DNA of 64,000 nt from Physcomitrium patens. Taxonomy: Eukaryota; Streptophyta; Bryopsida; Funariales; Funariaceae. The position numbers and the translations under genes are program-made. The notes below the pieces were generated by a model. The model made no database searches. It was not told the origin of the DNA and worked only from the letters and a program-made list of their open reading frames with translations. The stretch is from NCBI RefSeq assembly GCF_000002425.4, contig NC_037261.1:1100659-1164658 (forward strand). The letters run 5' to 3'. This document shows positions 1-10,559 of this stretch, piece after piece (the stretch's first letter is position 1; every line of letters starts with the position of its first letter).

Positions 1-760
1 TTGTGCAACCTTCAAATTGAAATTCAAAAAATTGTTTGTCATATTTCACAGCAAATTCAATTGCTTAACTCAATGTTTGAAGATTAGGTAAATTAAGCAT
101 CAATTTTTTTTTACCTCATATTATAATTTGTAGAGAAATTGAATAATAATTCATATCAATTACAAGTTATCAAAACTATGAAGCATATAACCTAACTAAT
201 TGATTGTCTTATCATAAAATATAGATTTTCTTGCTTACAATATAAATTACATTATATTTTTTATACATAGATTAAAACTTTGCTCAAAAAGTATCCAGAT
301 TATTCAATATTAGATCTTGTTGTTCAATAAAAGATGAAAATCAAGATAATTTTAAATTTAAAAGAAGTATATCAATGAATATAACTTACAATTTTAGAAT
401 TGAATAGCTTTAGAATTGAAGTTCAATCACAAGTTGTATTTAATTCATAAATCTTCAAAATTTGAATCTTGTGCAATCAAACTTCTCAAATAGTACAATC
501 CTTCATTTTCTAATATTGGAAGGTTATTCTACTATAGAAAAAAGAATATGATTTGATACAAATATTGAAGCAACTCCAATCATCTCTATAACTTTACTCC
601 TTGCCATTCTTGTTGCTCAGTGTAGCAATAAATTGAATTGATGCATGGCCAACATTAATTTTTTCAATTGCTCTTGTATTTGTGCCATTGCACTTTTAAT
701 TTCAAGAAGCTCTGCCATGACAATAGTTAGAGAAGAGAAGTTGTCTAATATCACTTAAGA
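1..760 (-). pseudogene. Ty3/gypsy gag relic (element A)
   Basis: Read on the minus strand, this stretch aligns base by base, with many changes, to the gag region of the neighbouring element at about 6220-6960. Shared stretches include those around 60-130 and 6290-6350, and around 640-715 and 6850-6955. It carries many stops and is not translatable. It lies just downstream (minus sense) of the LTR at 776-1319, where gag should be, so it belongs to a second element running off the left edge of the window. A weak primer-binding-like string (TGATATTAGA, minus) lies at 744-753. The homology is seen directly; the element assignment is inferred. Confidence 0.75.
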
Positions 761-775
761 TAAATCAAAGTAAGG

Positions 776-1319
776 TGTTAAGGACACAAACTCGAAGAAG
801 ATACATAAACTCGTAGAATCTATGTCAAAAAGAAAGTGACAAAATAGAAAAAAGTATATATATTCAAGGAAGAACTAGAATGACTATTGCCAAAGACTAA
901 AAAATATAAGATTCTTGAAATTAGACTAAAAACAAGAAAGGAGTTGACAAGAGCGAGGAAGGCCTCACTCTTGCATCTATATATACTACTTAATTAAGAA
1001 CTATGTGGCGACATGCTATAGGACCTCTAATATGCATCCAACTTATAGGACACATGTCTAATTTGCAAGACAAGTTTCTTAAGTATGCGCCATATGTCCA
1101 ATTTGTACTACAAGTGGTCAATAAGTCAACACGTGGCCTCCTTGTTGGCCAAGTTTTCAACCTATGAATCACCTATAGACATATATAAAGGCAAAGTAGT
1201 GTCTATGAAGCTTCTAGAAAGTTTTCTACAAAATATTATCATATTTATCTACTTTGACTTATTTCTATCTATTCTTATTATCTAGATAATTATCAGAGTA
1301 AATATATATATTTATGACA
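776..1319 (-). repeat. LTR of Ty3/gypsy chromovirus, shared by elements A and B
   Basis: Read on the minus strand it begins TGTCATAAAT and ends CCTTAACA, giving the TG...CA ends of an LTR of about 544 bp. It is homologous along its length to the LTRs at 4296-4856 and 38278-38823. A purine-rich tract (GAGGGAGGTAA, minus) abuts its 5' end at 1320-1330, as expected of a polypurine tract next to a 3' LTR. The gag relic of element A follows its other end. One LTR therefore serves as 3' LTR of element B and 5' LTR of element A, which suggests a tandem array or recombination between two copies. Confidence 0.8.
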
Positions 1320-1929
1320 TTACCTCCCTCTTTTTTAGAGATGAGTTCTACAAAGAGTGGTGATTACATGTTGATGAAGTCGAAGATATGCTGAACTATA
1401 TTTACTATGTACTTTGATCTTTATTTCCTTCGAAGATAGTTGATAGGTCTCTTCAACCATGGATAATATCCCATATCAAGGCGAGAAGACCACCTTGATA
1501 TTTGAACATTATTGAGGCCTTCATAACTTTCTTCAAACAAAACATTAGTAATACCATTAAAAGTGGTTTCTACTTTCAAAAGTATCACTAAACATTGCGA
1601 GTCCCTTTGAAGAATGTAGTACCAAATGCATTGTATCTTGCCATCTATTTGAGAAAGAACATGTCATTCTTGACGATCTTTATTTTGACTTTGTTGTCTT
1701 GAAGGTTGTGATAGCTGCAATGTCTTATTTGGTAGTTCATCAAATGATAGCTCTTAAATTGAATCTGTTGGTTGTTGGTCTCCATCTCCTAAGTACTAAA
1801 AAATCCAAAGAAACAATGATACAAGATAGAATGAAGTTTCCACTAGGCTTACTTTACTTTATAGCAAAGAATTTTTGACTCTTCATCTTGATTTTGATGG
1901 ATGTCATTGATGAAAAGCTTTAATTTTTA

Positions 1930-2062
1930 TTGATGTATTTACTAGATTCTTAGATGGCTCCCATAAGCATTCATTAATATCATATCTACGTCAATATATC
2001 AGATATTCTAACCTATTTCAGTGCCACCTTGAATCTAACACTTCTTCTACCTCAAATTCTTC
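1930..2062 (-). pseudogene. Chromodomain relic at the integrase C-terminus
   Basis: The minus strand reads EEFEVEEVLDSRWH, a stop, NRLEYLIY, a stop, RRYDINECLWEPSKNLV. This matches the chromodomain pattern: an acidic start, E(V/I)E.IL..R, a (Y)L(V/I).W-type strand and WEP..NL. In chromoviruses this module follows integrase and is known to bind modified histones, directing insertion to heterochromatin. Upstream in the same frame is FHVSLLEPY (about 2150-2125), the usual join between integrase and chromodomain. Two stops inside the module show that it is dead. Confidence 0.75.
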
Positions 2063-2063
2063 A

Positions 2064-3350
2064 TTATTATCTATTTTTATAGGAAGTGGTGGCATTTGTC
2101 TCCTTCTTTGTATATCCATTGTCTTATATGGTTCAAGTAAAGACACATGGAATATAAGATGGATTTTCATAGATTCCTATAGGTATAATTGATAAGCAAT
2201 TGGATTAATCTGTTCACAAATGGGAAATGGTCTAAGCCTATGATAATCTAGCTTATTATAAAGATGAATAGTTTTAATATAATGACAAAGTAACCATTCC
2301 TTATTCCCTACATGGAATTAAAGTTATTCTTTGCAATGGACATCTACGTTGGTTTTTTGTCATTCTTGAGCTTCTTTTAATTAAGCCTTCAATGTTGCAT
2401 ATAGCTTAGACAATCGATTTGCCACATCTTCTGCTACAAAATTATCAACTTTTGAAAAGTCAAAAGTATTAAATTTTGGATGATAATTGTAATTACCAAA
2501 GAAAGGTGTTTATTGAGTAGAAGAATGTACTAAATTATTATAAGCAAACTCTACCAATGGCATAAGAATTGTCTAATCATCTTGTTGATAATTGATGGTA
2601 CACCTCAAATATTGCTCTAAAACTTGATTTATCTATTTTGTTTGTCCATCACTTTGAGGGTGGAAAGCTAAAGATAGTTTTATATCTACCTTCAATATCT
2701 TGAAAAGAATTTTTTAAAATCTCGATAAAAATTATATTCCTCTGTTTGATATAATATCCTTTGATAATCCATGATAGCAATAGATATTATCAAAGAAGAG
2801 TTTAGTTGTTTCTTCACATGTGATAGAGTTTGTACATAGTACAAAATGTGCCAACTTGATAAAACGATCTACAATTACAATTATCAAACCATATGAACTT
2901 GAAATTGGAAGATCTGTGATAAAATCTATAGAAACAGAAGACCATGGTTCTTCTGGTGTAGATAATTGTTGGAAGACTCCATAAGGTCGATGGCGAGGAG
3001 TTTTTGATCTTGAACAAACATTACATGTCTATAAAAATTCTTTAATAGTCTTCCACATTTGACGCCACCAAAAACCTCTAGATATAAGCTCCAAAGTTTT
3101 ATTAAATCCAAAATGTTTTGCTACACAAAAATTGTAACGAGCTTCAAAAGCACGTAATTATGCTTTTCTTTCTGCAACATATAAGCGTCCTTCAAAATAG
3201 AATAGGTTCTTGTCAAACTCAAACTTGAAAGTATCTTGAGACTTAGAAAAGTTATTTTTAATATCATAAACAAGAGCGTCTGAGGATATACTTTCTTGGA
3301 TCTGCTTGAAAAAGGTCAAATCAACAATTAATGTTGATTTCATTGCTCGG
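2064..3350 (-). pseudogene. Ty3/gypsy integrase relic
   Basis: Minus-strand frames contain pieces of the integrase zinc-binding region and core. At about 3110-2990 the translation reads GFWWRQMWKTIKEF followed by CNVCSRSK. At about 2960-2830 it reads SIDFITDLPISSSYG and DRFIKLAHFVLCTNSIT, which matches the conserved start of the core (DFI..LP, D.F.K.AHF). Frameshifts separate the pieces. The same order appears on the plus strand at 37080-37900, giving an independent copy of the region. Confidence 0.75.
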
Positions 3351-3579
3351 AGATGAAATTATTCTAGCTTCAATAAAATTATCTTTTATTGGTCAAAAGC
3401 TGCTTCTCTTTTTTTTGGTATAAGATAAAAATATCTAGAAAGGTCATCAGACAAATCTTCTCATTTTTCTAGCAGATAAGTGATGTTGAACTTGAATCTT
3501 AATAAAGATTTGTTCTAATAAGCTTGGTAATGATTCAAAATATGTACTCACATAAAATACTCGAGGTTCTTGTGATCCA

Positions 3580-4290
3580 TATATACGATGATTAGACTTG
3601 AAGTGCCTTCGAAATAATGACGCTATTCTTAAAAAGAATCGACAATTACAAAAAGTTCTTTGTTGTGGATTTCATAATTAAACTTGGCTATTGAAAATTT
3701 TTTTGAATGAAAAGCTATTGAATGTAGTTTGTCATTTGCTCCTATTTGTGACAAGACTACACTCAAGGCAAAGTCACATGCATATGTCTCCATAAAAAAT
3801 GCTTTGGAGAAGTTGACGTGATGCAAGATTGGTGCAGAAATAAAAGCTTTTTTCAAAGCTTCAAATGATGCTTCTGCTTCTTTACTCCACTTGAGCTTGT
3901 TTTTATAAGTTAAACATGTAAGTAGTACTGCAACTTGAAAAAAAATCTTCATAAAGATATAATAGTAATTGGCAAATTTCAAAAAATATTGTATATTTTT
4001 TATTGTTTTTAGAATCTTCAAGTCTATGATTGTGTGAATTATTTTAGTATCCATCATTAGACCATTGATTGAAATGATATATTCTAAGAAGTCAACTTGA
4101 GTAGTGTAGAATACATACTTTTCTATCTTAGTATACAATCTCGCATCTCAAAGTTTTTATAATATACAACAAACATGAACTTCATGTTCTTCTGTATTCT
4201 TAGAATAGATTAAAATGTTGTATAAGTAACAAATAAAAAAATCATCTAGAAACTCACAAAAAATATCATTCATAAGATATTCAAAAGCAG
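3580..4290 (-). pseudogene. Ty3/gypsy reverse transcriptase (C-terminal part) and RNase H relic
   Basis: A 169-residue open stretch (4138-3629) reads through RT thumb and RNase H motifs: VDFLEYIIS, NIQYFLKFANYY, LKWSKEAEASFEALKKAF, APILHHVNFSKAFFMETYACDFALSVVLSQ and HSKKFSIAKFNYEIHNKELFVIVDSF are recognisable segments. The polymerase box, normally YLDD, reads YLYN at 4217-4228, so both catalytic aspartates are lost. RNase H continues past a frameshift to MDHKNLEYF near 3560. The domain was joined to the part at 4862-5366 before the solo LTR inserted. Confidence 0.85.
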
Positions 4291-4295
4291 CTGAT
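4291..4295 (+). repeat. Left target site duplication of solo LTR
   Basis: CTGAT just before the LTR at 4296 pairs with CTAAT at 4857-4861 after it, one mismatch in five. Removing the LTR and one copy restores the RT reading ...GLMNA-SAAFEYLMNDIF across the junction on the minus strand, which supports the boundaries. Confidence 0.8.
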
Positions 4296-4856
4296 TGTCA
4301 CAGCCATAATCATGTAAGCTAATAATTACATATAGAAATAGGTAGAAGTAAGTAAAAGTAGGTAAAAATATGTTAATTCTATAATATTTAATATGAAAGC
4401 TTCCTAAAAACTTCCTAGACATTGCTTTGACTTCATAGGTGTCTTTAATTGACTTTTTGGATTAGAAACGTGGTCAACAAGTTGGCCATGTGCCACACAT
4501 GTTGTTAGCTTGAAGATCAAGCTAACTACGTGGTTTACACATAGAAAAACTTGCCTTGTAAGTCAAGGCATGTGCCTTACAAAGTCAACACATATTGGAG
4601 GTCTTATAGAACGTCGCCACGTAGCCCCTAGTTAGAGAGTATATATAGAGACAAGAGTGAAGGCTTCTTCACTCTTGTCAACTCCTTTCTTGCTTCTAGT
4701 CTAGTTTCAAGGGTCTCTAGTTTTCTTGTCTTTTGGCAATAGCCATTCCAGTTCCTCTTTCAATATATATACTTGTTTATATATATTTTGTTACCTCTCT
4801 TTGAGTGAAGGCTCACTTGTCTAAATTGTTTTTTCATCGAGTTCTTGTCCTTGGCA
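4296..4856 (+). mobile_element. Solo LTR of the chromovirus family, nested in RT of element B
   Basis: A 561-bp plus-oriented LTR starts TGTCACAGCC and ends CCTTGGCA. It is flanked by 5-bp near-identical duplications (4291-4295 and 4857-4861). No internal region is present, so it is the product of LTR-LTR recombination after insertion. It contains a TATA-like box (AGTATATATAGAGAC, around 4647-4661) at the expected U3/R position. Its opposite orientation to element B makes an independent, later insertion certain. It is less decayed than the LTR at 776-1319, judging by its remaining CG dinucleotides. Confidence 0.85.
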
Positions 4857-4861
4857 CTAAT

Positions 4862-5366
4862 GCATTCATGAGTCCAAAAGGTATGACATTATATTCAAAA
4901 TGTCCATACATTCTTTGAAATACAGCCTTCTATTTATCTCTTTCTTTAATGAAGACCAGATTGTATGTTCTTTATAGATCTATTTTTGTATAGATCTTAA
5001 CTTGATTTAATTGATCAAAAAGTCCAGATATCAAAGACAAAGGATATCTATTCTTGATGGTAATCTTGTTGAGTCTTCAATAATCTACACACATTCACAA
5101 TGATCCATCTTTTTTCTTCACAAATAAGATAGTAGCTCCTACAGAAGATTTTAAATGGCATATGAAATTCTTGGCCAAATTCTCATCAATGTACTTCTTG
5201 AGTTTAGCCAAGTCATTTTGTAATAAACTATAGATTGGACCAAATAGTGACTAAATTTCTTCTTTAAGATTGATTGAGTAATCATATGGATGATGCTCCG
5301 GGAAAATTTTTGTATTCTTCTTCTCAAAAACATCTTAAAAATCTTGTTATTGATTTGGAGTTCCAC
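4862..5366 (-). pseudogene. Ty3/gypsy reverse transcriptase (N-terminal part) relic
   Basis: Minus-strand frames give HPYDHSINLKEE near 5300, LAKLKKYIDENLAKNFI near 5200, and after a frameshift ATILFVKKKDGSL and [16 protein letters not shown] text down to about 5040. YGHFEYNVIPFGLMNA ends at 4862. These are the fingers and palm motifs of a gypsy RT (FVKKKDGSLR, DYR.LN, GH.EY...PFGL.NAP). The motif ends exactly at the solo LTR. No single frame spans the region. Confidence 0.8.
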
Positions 5367-5512
5367 TTAAAATCTTTCCATCATTTAAAATGGATGTGGC
5401 ATAAATAACAAAAGATGATCCTTCTTTTGTAGCATAAAAAAAAGTTTCTATACCTATAAGTATAAGTTTAGCTACACTAGACTCATAGCTTTCTACTAGA
5501 TTAAAAAAACTC

Positions 5513-5938
5513 TTAATGATGTTTGAAAAAAAAATCAAGTTTTCGAAAAATCCAATCTATCTCAGGATTATATTTTTCTACCCACGATAAACCTAAAATG
5601 ATTGGATTAGAAGGAGAGCTAATTTTATTAAAAATTATGTGACTATTATGACCATTTATTATTATATCTATAGGAAGTATTTTATGAATAATATCTCCAA
5701 AAGATAATAGACTACCATATATGATTCCTACATGTATGGATTTAGTTTTTTGTACTAACAATATATTATGACTTTTAATAAATTCTTCATCAAAAATATA
5801 AGTTGATGCTCCTGAGTCTATTAAGGTAGAGGCTTTGTGATTATTAGATCTTATGTGCACATCTATTGTAAAATAAAAAGAAGGTTTTGAAAAGAGAATA
5901 GGACCTTCATTAGGAATTATATAAGATTTCAGCCACAT
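5513..5938 (-). pseudogene. Retropepsin (aspartic protease) relic of Ty3/gypsy element
   Basis: A 141-residue open frame holds the retropepsin active site as LIDSGAST (DSGAS at 5804-5818), the flap region, and the closing ILGLSWVEKYNPEIDW near 5550. The last string is the hallmark end of gypsy proteases (LG.PWL...NP.IDW). The catalytic aspartate is intact. The enzyme would cleave the Gag-Pol precursor inside virus-like particles. A frame break with RT downstream and with the zinc knuckle upstream indicates a fossil, although this domain is the best-preserved part of element B. Confidence 0.85.
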
Positions 5939-5943
5939 GGTTC

Positions 5944-6192
5944 TTATTGTAGCTGGACAAATTTGTTTTCCAACATGTTTTCATCTTTGACAGTAGTACT
6001 TCTTATTTTATAGTTGCATTGTTTATTTGGACAATATTGAGCAGTGTGCTTAGCTTCTCTACAATATAAATATAGTCCTTCTTGACAATAACGAGTCTTT
6101 TTTTGTTCGATAAGAGGTTTAAAATGTACCACATCAACTTGCATGTCTTCTACTTCAAAATGTTTAGATTGAAAAGTCGTTAGTGTCATCAT
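5944..6192 (-). pseudogene. Gag nucleocapsid relic with altered zinc knuckle
   Basis: An 82-residue frame contains YLYCREAKHTAQYCPNKQC. The retroviral knuckle pattern is CX2CX4HX4C. Here the second Cys, the His and the last Cys are in register, but the first Cys is Tyr, a single G-to-A change from TGT to TAT. In the family this knuckle binds element RNA during packaging. It lies directly before the protease frame, as expected. Confidence 0.75.
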
Positions 6193-6219
6193 TGAATTGT
6201 AAAAATATTAAGGTTTCCT

Positions 6220-7002
6220 TATGCAATTCTCAAATTAAAACTCAAAAAGTCAATTATCACATTTCATAGCAAAATTAATTGCTTGATTCAATGTCTAAGG
6301 ATCATGTAAATTGAGCATCAATTTTTTTACTTGATATTGTAATCTATAGAGAAATTGGTTGATGAGTGCTGCATCATCTCACTTGATATCTATCACTAGT
6401 TATCAAAATTATGAAGCATATAATTTCACTGATCGATTATCTTGTCGCAAGATATGAATCTTGTTTGTTGCAATATGGATTGCATCATGTTTTCCATACA
6501 TAGATCAAAACTCTACTAAAAATACTTCCAAATTATCCAATATTTGATCACTTCATTCAAAAAATGATGAAAACCATGATAAAGTAGAACCTAAAAGTAG
6601 TGTTTCAATAAACCTGATTTGTGATCCTTGAGTTAGATAACTTTGAGGTTGTAGTTCAATCACCAGTTGTACCTGATTGATGAATCGTCGAAATTTAGAT
6701 CTTGTGCCATCAAACTTCTCAGGCAATCCAATTTTTGGTTCTTTCAAACTTGAATAATGTTTCATTGTAGGAGCAATATTATGGCTTAGTGTAGATATTG
6801 AAGCAATTCTAATCATCTCTATATCTTCATTGCCTAATAATCTTATTGCTTCTTGTAGTGGTATATTGAATTGATGCATTGGAAGTATTGATTCTCTCAT
6901 TTGCTCTTTCATTTGAGCCATTACACTCTTTATTTTAGCAAGTTCTACCATGCTAGCACAATAAAAAGAAAGGTGTCTATTTTCACAGAATACAATATTC
7001 AA
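6220..7002 (-). pseudogene. Ty3/gypsy gag relic (element B)
   Basis: The 149-residue frame at 7002-6553 contains LPEKFDGTRSKFRRFINQVQ, then LQPQSYLTQGSQIRFIETLL and SWFSSF. This matches the capsid domain of Ty3/gypsy gag, whose usual form is FDG....L..F......F......F.....R.....L.G.A..W. After 6553 the frame is broken, but homology to element A (1-760) continues. Gag forms the particle shell around element RNA. Confidence 0.8.
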
Positions 7003-7126
7003 GAATCAAGAAAAAAAAATTCTAGAAACTATATCAGTTTAGAAGAGGGTAATCCGTAACTTCTAATATGCTTATGTCTTATCAAGAAAAAGGGATAATC
7101 CACTTTTAATCAAGAAAGGACAAAAC

Positions 7127-7138
7127 TCTGATATTGTA
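7127..7138 (-). other. Primer binding site of element B
   Basis: The minus strand reads ACAATATCAGAG, close to TGGTATCAGAGC, the site complementary to initiator methionine tRNA used by most plant LTR elements. It lies about 18 bases inside the LTR end, a wider gap than the usual two bases, so the LTR end or the site may have shifted. Confidence 0.55.
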
Positions 7139-7156
7139 TGTGCACACTTGTCAATC

Positions 7157-7427
7157 TATCAAAGACACAAATTAGAAGAAGATACATAAATTCATAGAAT
7201 CTGTCATATAAGGAAAGTGACAAAATAAAAGAAAGTATGTATATTCAAAGAAGAACTGGAATGGCTATTGCCAAAGACTAAAAAACATAAGACTCTTGAA
7301 ACTAGATTAAAAATAAAGAGTTGACAAGACTTTCAAGAAGATATTATGAAATTAATCTATTTTTATTTATTTTTATATATTTCTTCTTAATCATATAGGT
7401 AATTAGTAAAGTAAGTATGTATGTCCA
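7157..7427 (-). repeat. 5' LTR of element B, internally deleted
   Basis: Read on the minus strand, 7427-7332 matches the first 100 bases of the family LTR (compare 36567-36660), and 7332-7157 matches the last 180 bases (compare 776-960). About 265 bases between are missing. The outer end reads ATTATGGACATAC, equivalent to TGTCATGGACACAC in the copy at 36567. Confidence 0.65.
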
Positions 7428-7820
7428 TAATAATAGGTTAAAAACTTAGCCAACAAGTTAGCTACATATTACACTTATTGGTAGCTTACAATATAAATTG
7501 ACTATATGATATACATATAGGAAACTTATCTTATAAATTAAATATGTATTTTTTAAGTTAGATACATATTGAAAGTCATATAGAACATTGTCACGTGGCT
7601 CTTAATTAGTTAGTATATATAAAAGGAAGAGTGAAGTCTTTTTTATTCTTATGAATGCTTTTTCTGCATTTAGTCTTGTTTCAAGAATCTCTAAATTTCT
7701 TTTATTTGATAATAACCATTCTATTTTAATATTATACCATCTTTTACTAATTATCTACTCTTTTTTAGTAATACAAGAATGTATTGACCTTTTGGTTGTT
7801 TGTCATTCATGTCCTTTATA
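7428..7820 (+). repeat. LTR fragment of the same family, plus orientation
   Basis: From AGGTTAAAAACTTAGCC onward this matches the plus-oriented LTRs from their base 155 to the end (compare 4467-4856 and 38433-38823). It includes the TATA-like box near 7614 and the end TTCATGTCCTTTA. The first 150 bases of the LTR are missing. It sits head to head with the minus LTR fragment at 7157-7427. Confidence 0.65.
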
Positions 7821-8075
7821 GAAGGCTATAAACATCCATAAGCATTAAGTAGCCTTTACTTCTATTCTTTATAAATATTTTATTTGTAAAATCCTAATCA
7901 AGTAAAAAATTTAAAATTAATACAAAAAAGATGAAAAAAATAACCTGATTTTCATAAAATAAAATATTTTTTTAAGAATATTAGTTACAAAAGTTTAAGA
8001 ATAGTAATTGCATATATATGAGACATAAACATTTATAATATTAAGATTAAAAATTTATATTCTTTTAAATTTATC

Positions 8076-8107
<32 letters not shown>

Positions 8108-8713
8108 TTCAATAATATTAATAGCATATAAAATCAAAGTTATATTTTTATTATAATATACTAAAAAATAAATATTATCTCTTTTTTATTATTTAATAAA
8201 TTTAAAATTTATTACAAAATAAAAAATATATAATAATAAATTATAATTATAATAACTTATAATAGAAAAAATGATCATAATAATCACTACTAATTTAAAT
8301 CAATATTATAATAAAATATAATATAAGATATGAATATAATCAAATTACAACAAGGACACAAATATAAATTTAATATTATAATCTAACTACCAATAAGTCC
8401 AATGTACAATACTATCTACCAAAATAAAATACTTAGTTGATTATATCATAGATAGGTCAATTTATTTTGGTTCACATTTGATTAGATATTTTTAGGTCTA
8501 TTTTAAGCAACCAAAAGTAGATTTTTTTTAAAAAAAATTAATTGCTTATGTGATGTTGTCTAGTGATATCAAATTGTCTATACTATGCAATCCTACAATC
8601 TTTTGGTATCCAACATCCATCCACATCTAACTCAATGGGTGAAATAAAAGAGCCTACATGCTAATGGTTTGTTCTTTTAATCCAATCACAATGTCCTTGT
8701 GATGTGTGCAGAT
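7821..8713. other. AT-rich spacer, no gene seen
   Basis: No frame or recognised domain. It contains a pure TA microsatellite at about 8081-8108. The last 150 bases are less AT-rich and end in the target duplication of the copia element. Confidence 0.7.
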
Positions 8714-8920
8714 TGTAAGAAAAGAATATCAATAATAATATGAAGCATGAAATATATTAATAAAATAACTTGATTATATTATATTCATAAGATCCTTTTA
8801 TATTGTCTTATAGAAAGAAATAGTTATAACTTCTCCATAATTACTTTATAACTATCTAAAGATAATTCTATATTTATCAATATATATTAATTAATCTAAT
8901 ATATTTTAATAAATCTAACA
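8714..8920 (-). repeat. 3' LTR of copia element
   Basis: 207 bp with TG...CA ends on the minus strand. It is homologous along its whole length to 14273-14480. Shared blocks include TTAATAAAATAACTTGATTA and TAACTTCTCCATAA on the plus strand. Confidence 0.85.
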
Positions 8921-8941
8921 CCCTCTTTTAATCATCATAGA

Positions 8942-9316
8942 TTAGATTTTATTTGAATTATTGATGTTGATTAAATCTTTTATGAAATGGTTGTGCTTGG
9001 ATTTTGGAAGTAGCTTTGTCATTATATCTCCCTTCATTTCATTCATATGAATAAATTCTAAGACAACTTCATTTACCTTTATTTTATTTCTAATATAATG
9101 GTACTTAATATCAATATATTTTGTACAATCATGGAAACGTGGCTTTTTTATTATCACAATACATGATTGATTATATAAATAAATTATGTTTGATAAAGTT
9201 ATTTGTTGTCCAATTTCTTTTAGAAGAGTTTGAAGCCATATCAATTCTTTTAAAGATGTTGCCACCACAATATATTTCACTTTTATACTTGATTGTACTA
9301 CCATCACTTGTTTCAT
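8942..9316 (-). pseudogene. Ty1/copia RNase H relic
   Basis: A 124-residue open frame carries the copia RNase H signature: SSIKVKYIVVATSLKELIWL (usual SSTEAEY.A...A..E..WL), then LYNQSCIVIIKKPRFHDCTK (usual DNQSAI.LA.NP.FH.RTK) and IDIKYHYIRNKI, ending with DIMTKLLP (usual AD.LTK.L). Catalytic acidic residues are changed in the first two motifs (EAEY to KVKY, DNQ to YNQ). It lies next to the 3' LTR, the usual copia position. Confidence 0.85.
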
Positions 9317-10500
9317 AGAATGCTAAGTCAAAAGAAATGAATTATGGTAAAACAAGTATTTGGAAGTAGATTTTTGAGTATCTAGAACTTTTGTATAATT
9401 TGCATTGCTTCAACCATAAAGTTGTGGTGAAGAGATAGAAGAAGAATTCAAATAACATAGTCCAAAATTTTGAGTTTCTTTTTAATAACAGAGTATATAT
9501 TTTAAAGCTATCCAATGAATTGGACTAGGTTTAGCCATAAATTGTGCCATATGATGTATGGCAAAGGCTAACTTATATCTAATATAAGTGACAAGATATT
9601 GTAGATTTTTGATAACATGTATATATGAAATTGATGCCATGAATTCAATATCCCCCTCTCTTCCCTCTATGAGGTCGAGACCTAAAAAAAATAAATATTG
9701 GCCTTAAAAAGAATAAAAATGGCATAGCAATTATTCATAAAAAAATAATTTAATATATCCAAGGTATATTTGTCTTAAGAAAGTATTAAAGTATAAGTGG
9801 TATGATTACAAAAAATTTGAATAATTAAAATGTCTTCAATTTTGTTGTTGACTATTATAGAAAAATAAAAAATAAATAAAAAGATTACTTTAATCAAAAT
9901 GAGATAGAATAAATCACTTGAGATTAAAACTAAATCATCAATGTAAACTTCAATATAGATAATGGATATAGATAAGAATTTATAATAAACATTGATATCT
10001 AAAATATATTTTAAAAATCTATTAGTGACTAAAAAATCATCAAATAGATTATATCATATGCAAAGAGTTTTTTTAAATTTGTATAAATATTTAAGTAAAT
10101 AACATATCTTGTACTCATGACTGGATACTAGAAAGCCTTTGAATTGAGTGATGTAAATTTTTTCTTTAAAAACACCATTTAAGAAAACTATAGTAACATC
10201 TATTTGATAAATATGAAAGTTATAATGAGTAGCTTAAGCAAGAAAGAGATTTAGTGATGTCATTTTGATGATAGAAGAGAAAGTCTCATGATAATCAAGG
10301 CCTTCTTGTTGTAAGAAACCTTGAGCAATAAAATATCCCTTAAAGCATGCTAAAGAACCATCAAAATTATTTTTCGATGGAATAGTCATTTAATACTTAT
10401 AATAGAGCAATTAGAAAGATGACAGACCAACTTATATGTGCCATTCTTGATTAAAGAATTATATTCACTTTCCATAGCTAGATGCTAATTTGATGCAACT
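9317..10500 (-). pseudogene. Ty1/copia reverse transcriptase relic
   Basis: Minus-strand frames give the RT start AMESEYNSLIKNGTYKLV at about 10490-10430 (usual AM..E...L..N.TW.LV). Further on is the polymerase box VYIDDLVLIS, with YIDD at 9934-9945. The aspartate pair is intact although the frame is interrupted many times between the two motifs. Stops in all frames rule out a working enzyme. Confidence 0.8.
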
Positions 10501-10559
10501 TTACTTGCAAGTACTTCATAAATTAAGAATGGATCTATTGTCATGATGTAACATGACTC

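Larger units (their letters stand above)
1320..7156 (-). mobile_element. Ty3/gypsy chromovirus internal region, decayed (element B)
   Basis: On the minus strand the order is primer binding site, gag, zinc knuckle, protease, reverse transcriptase, RNase H, integrase and chromodomain, the order of a Ty3/gypsy chromovirus. Every domain is recognisable but carries frameshifts, stops or lost catalytic residues, so the element cannot be autonomous. The reverse transcriptase is split by a solo LTR. The protease end (LGLSWVEKYNPEIDW) and the chromodomain resemble Tcn1-like chromoviruses, a clade known from fungi and mosses; that placement is from memory of motifs, not from a tree. Confidence 0.85.
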
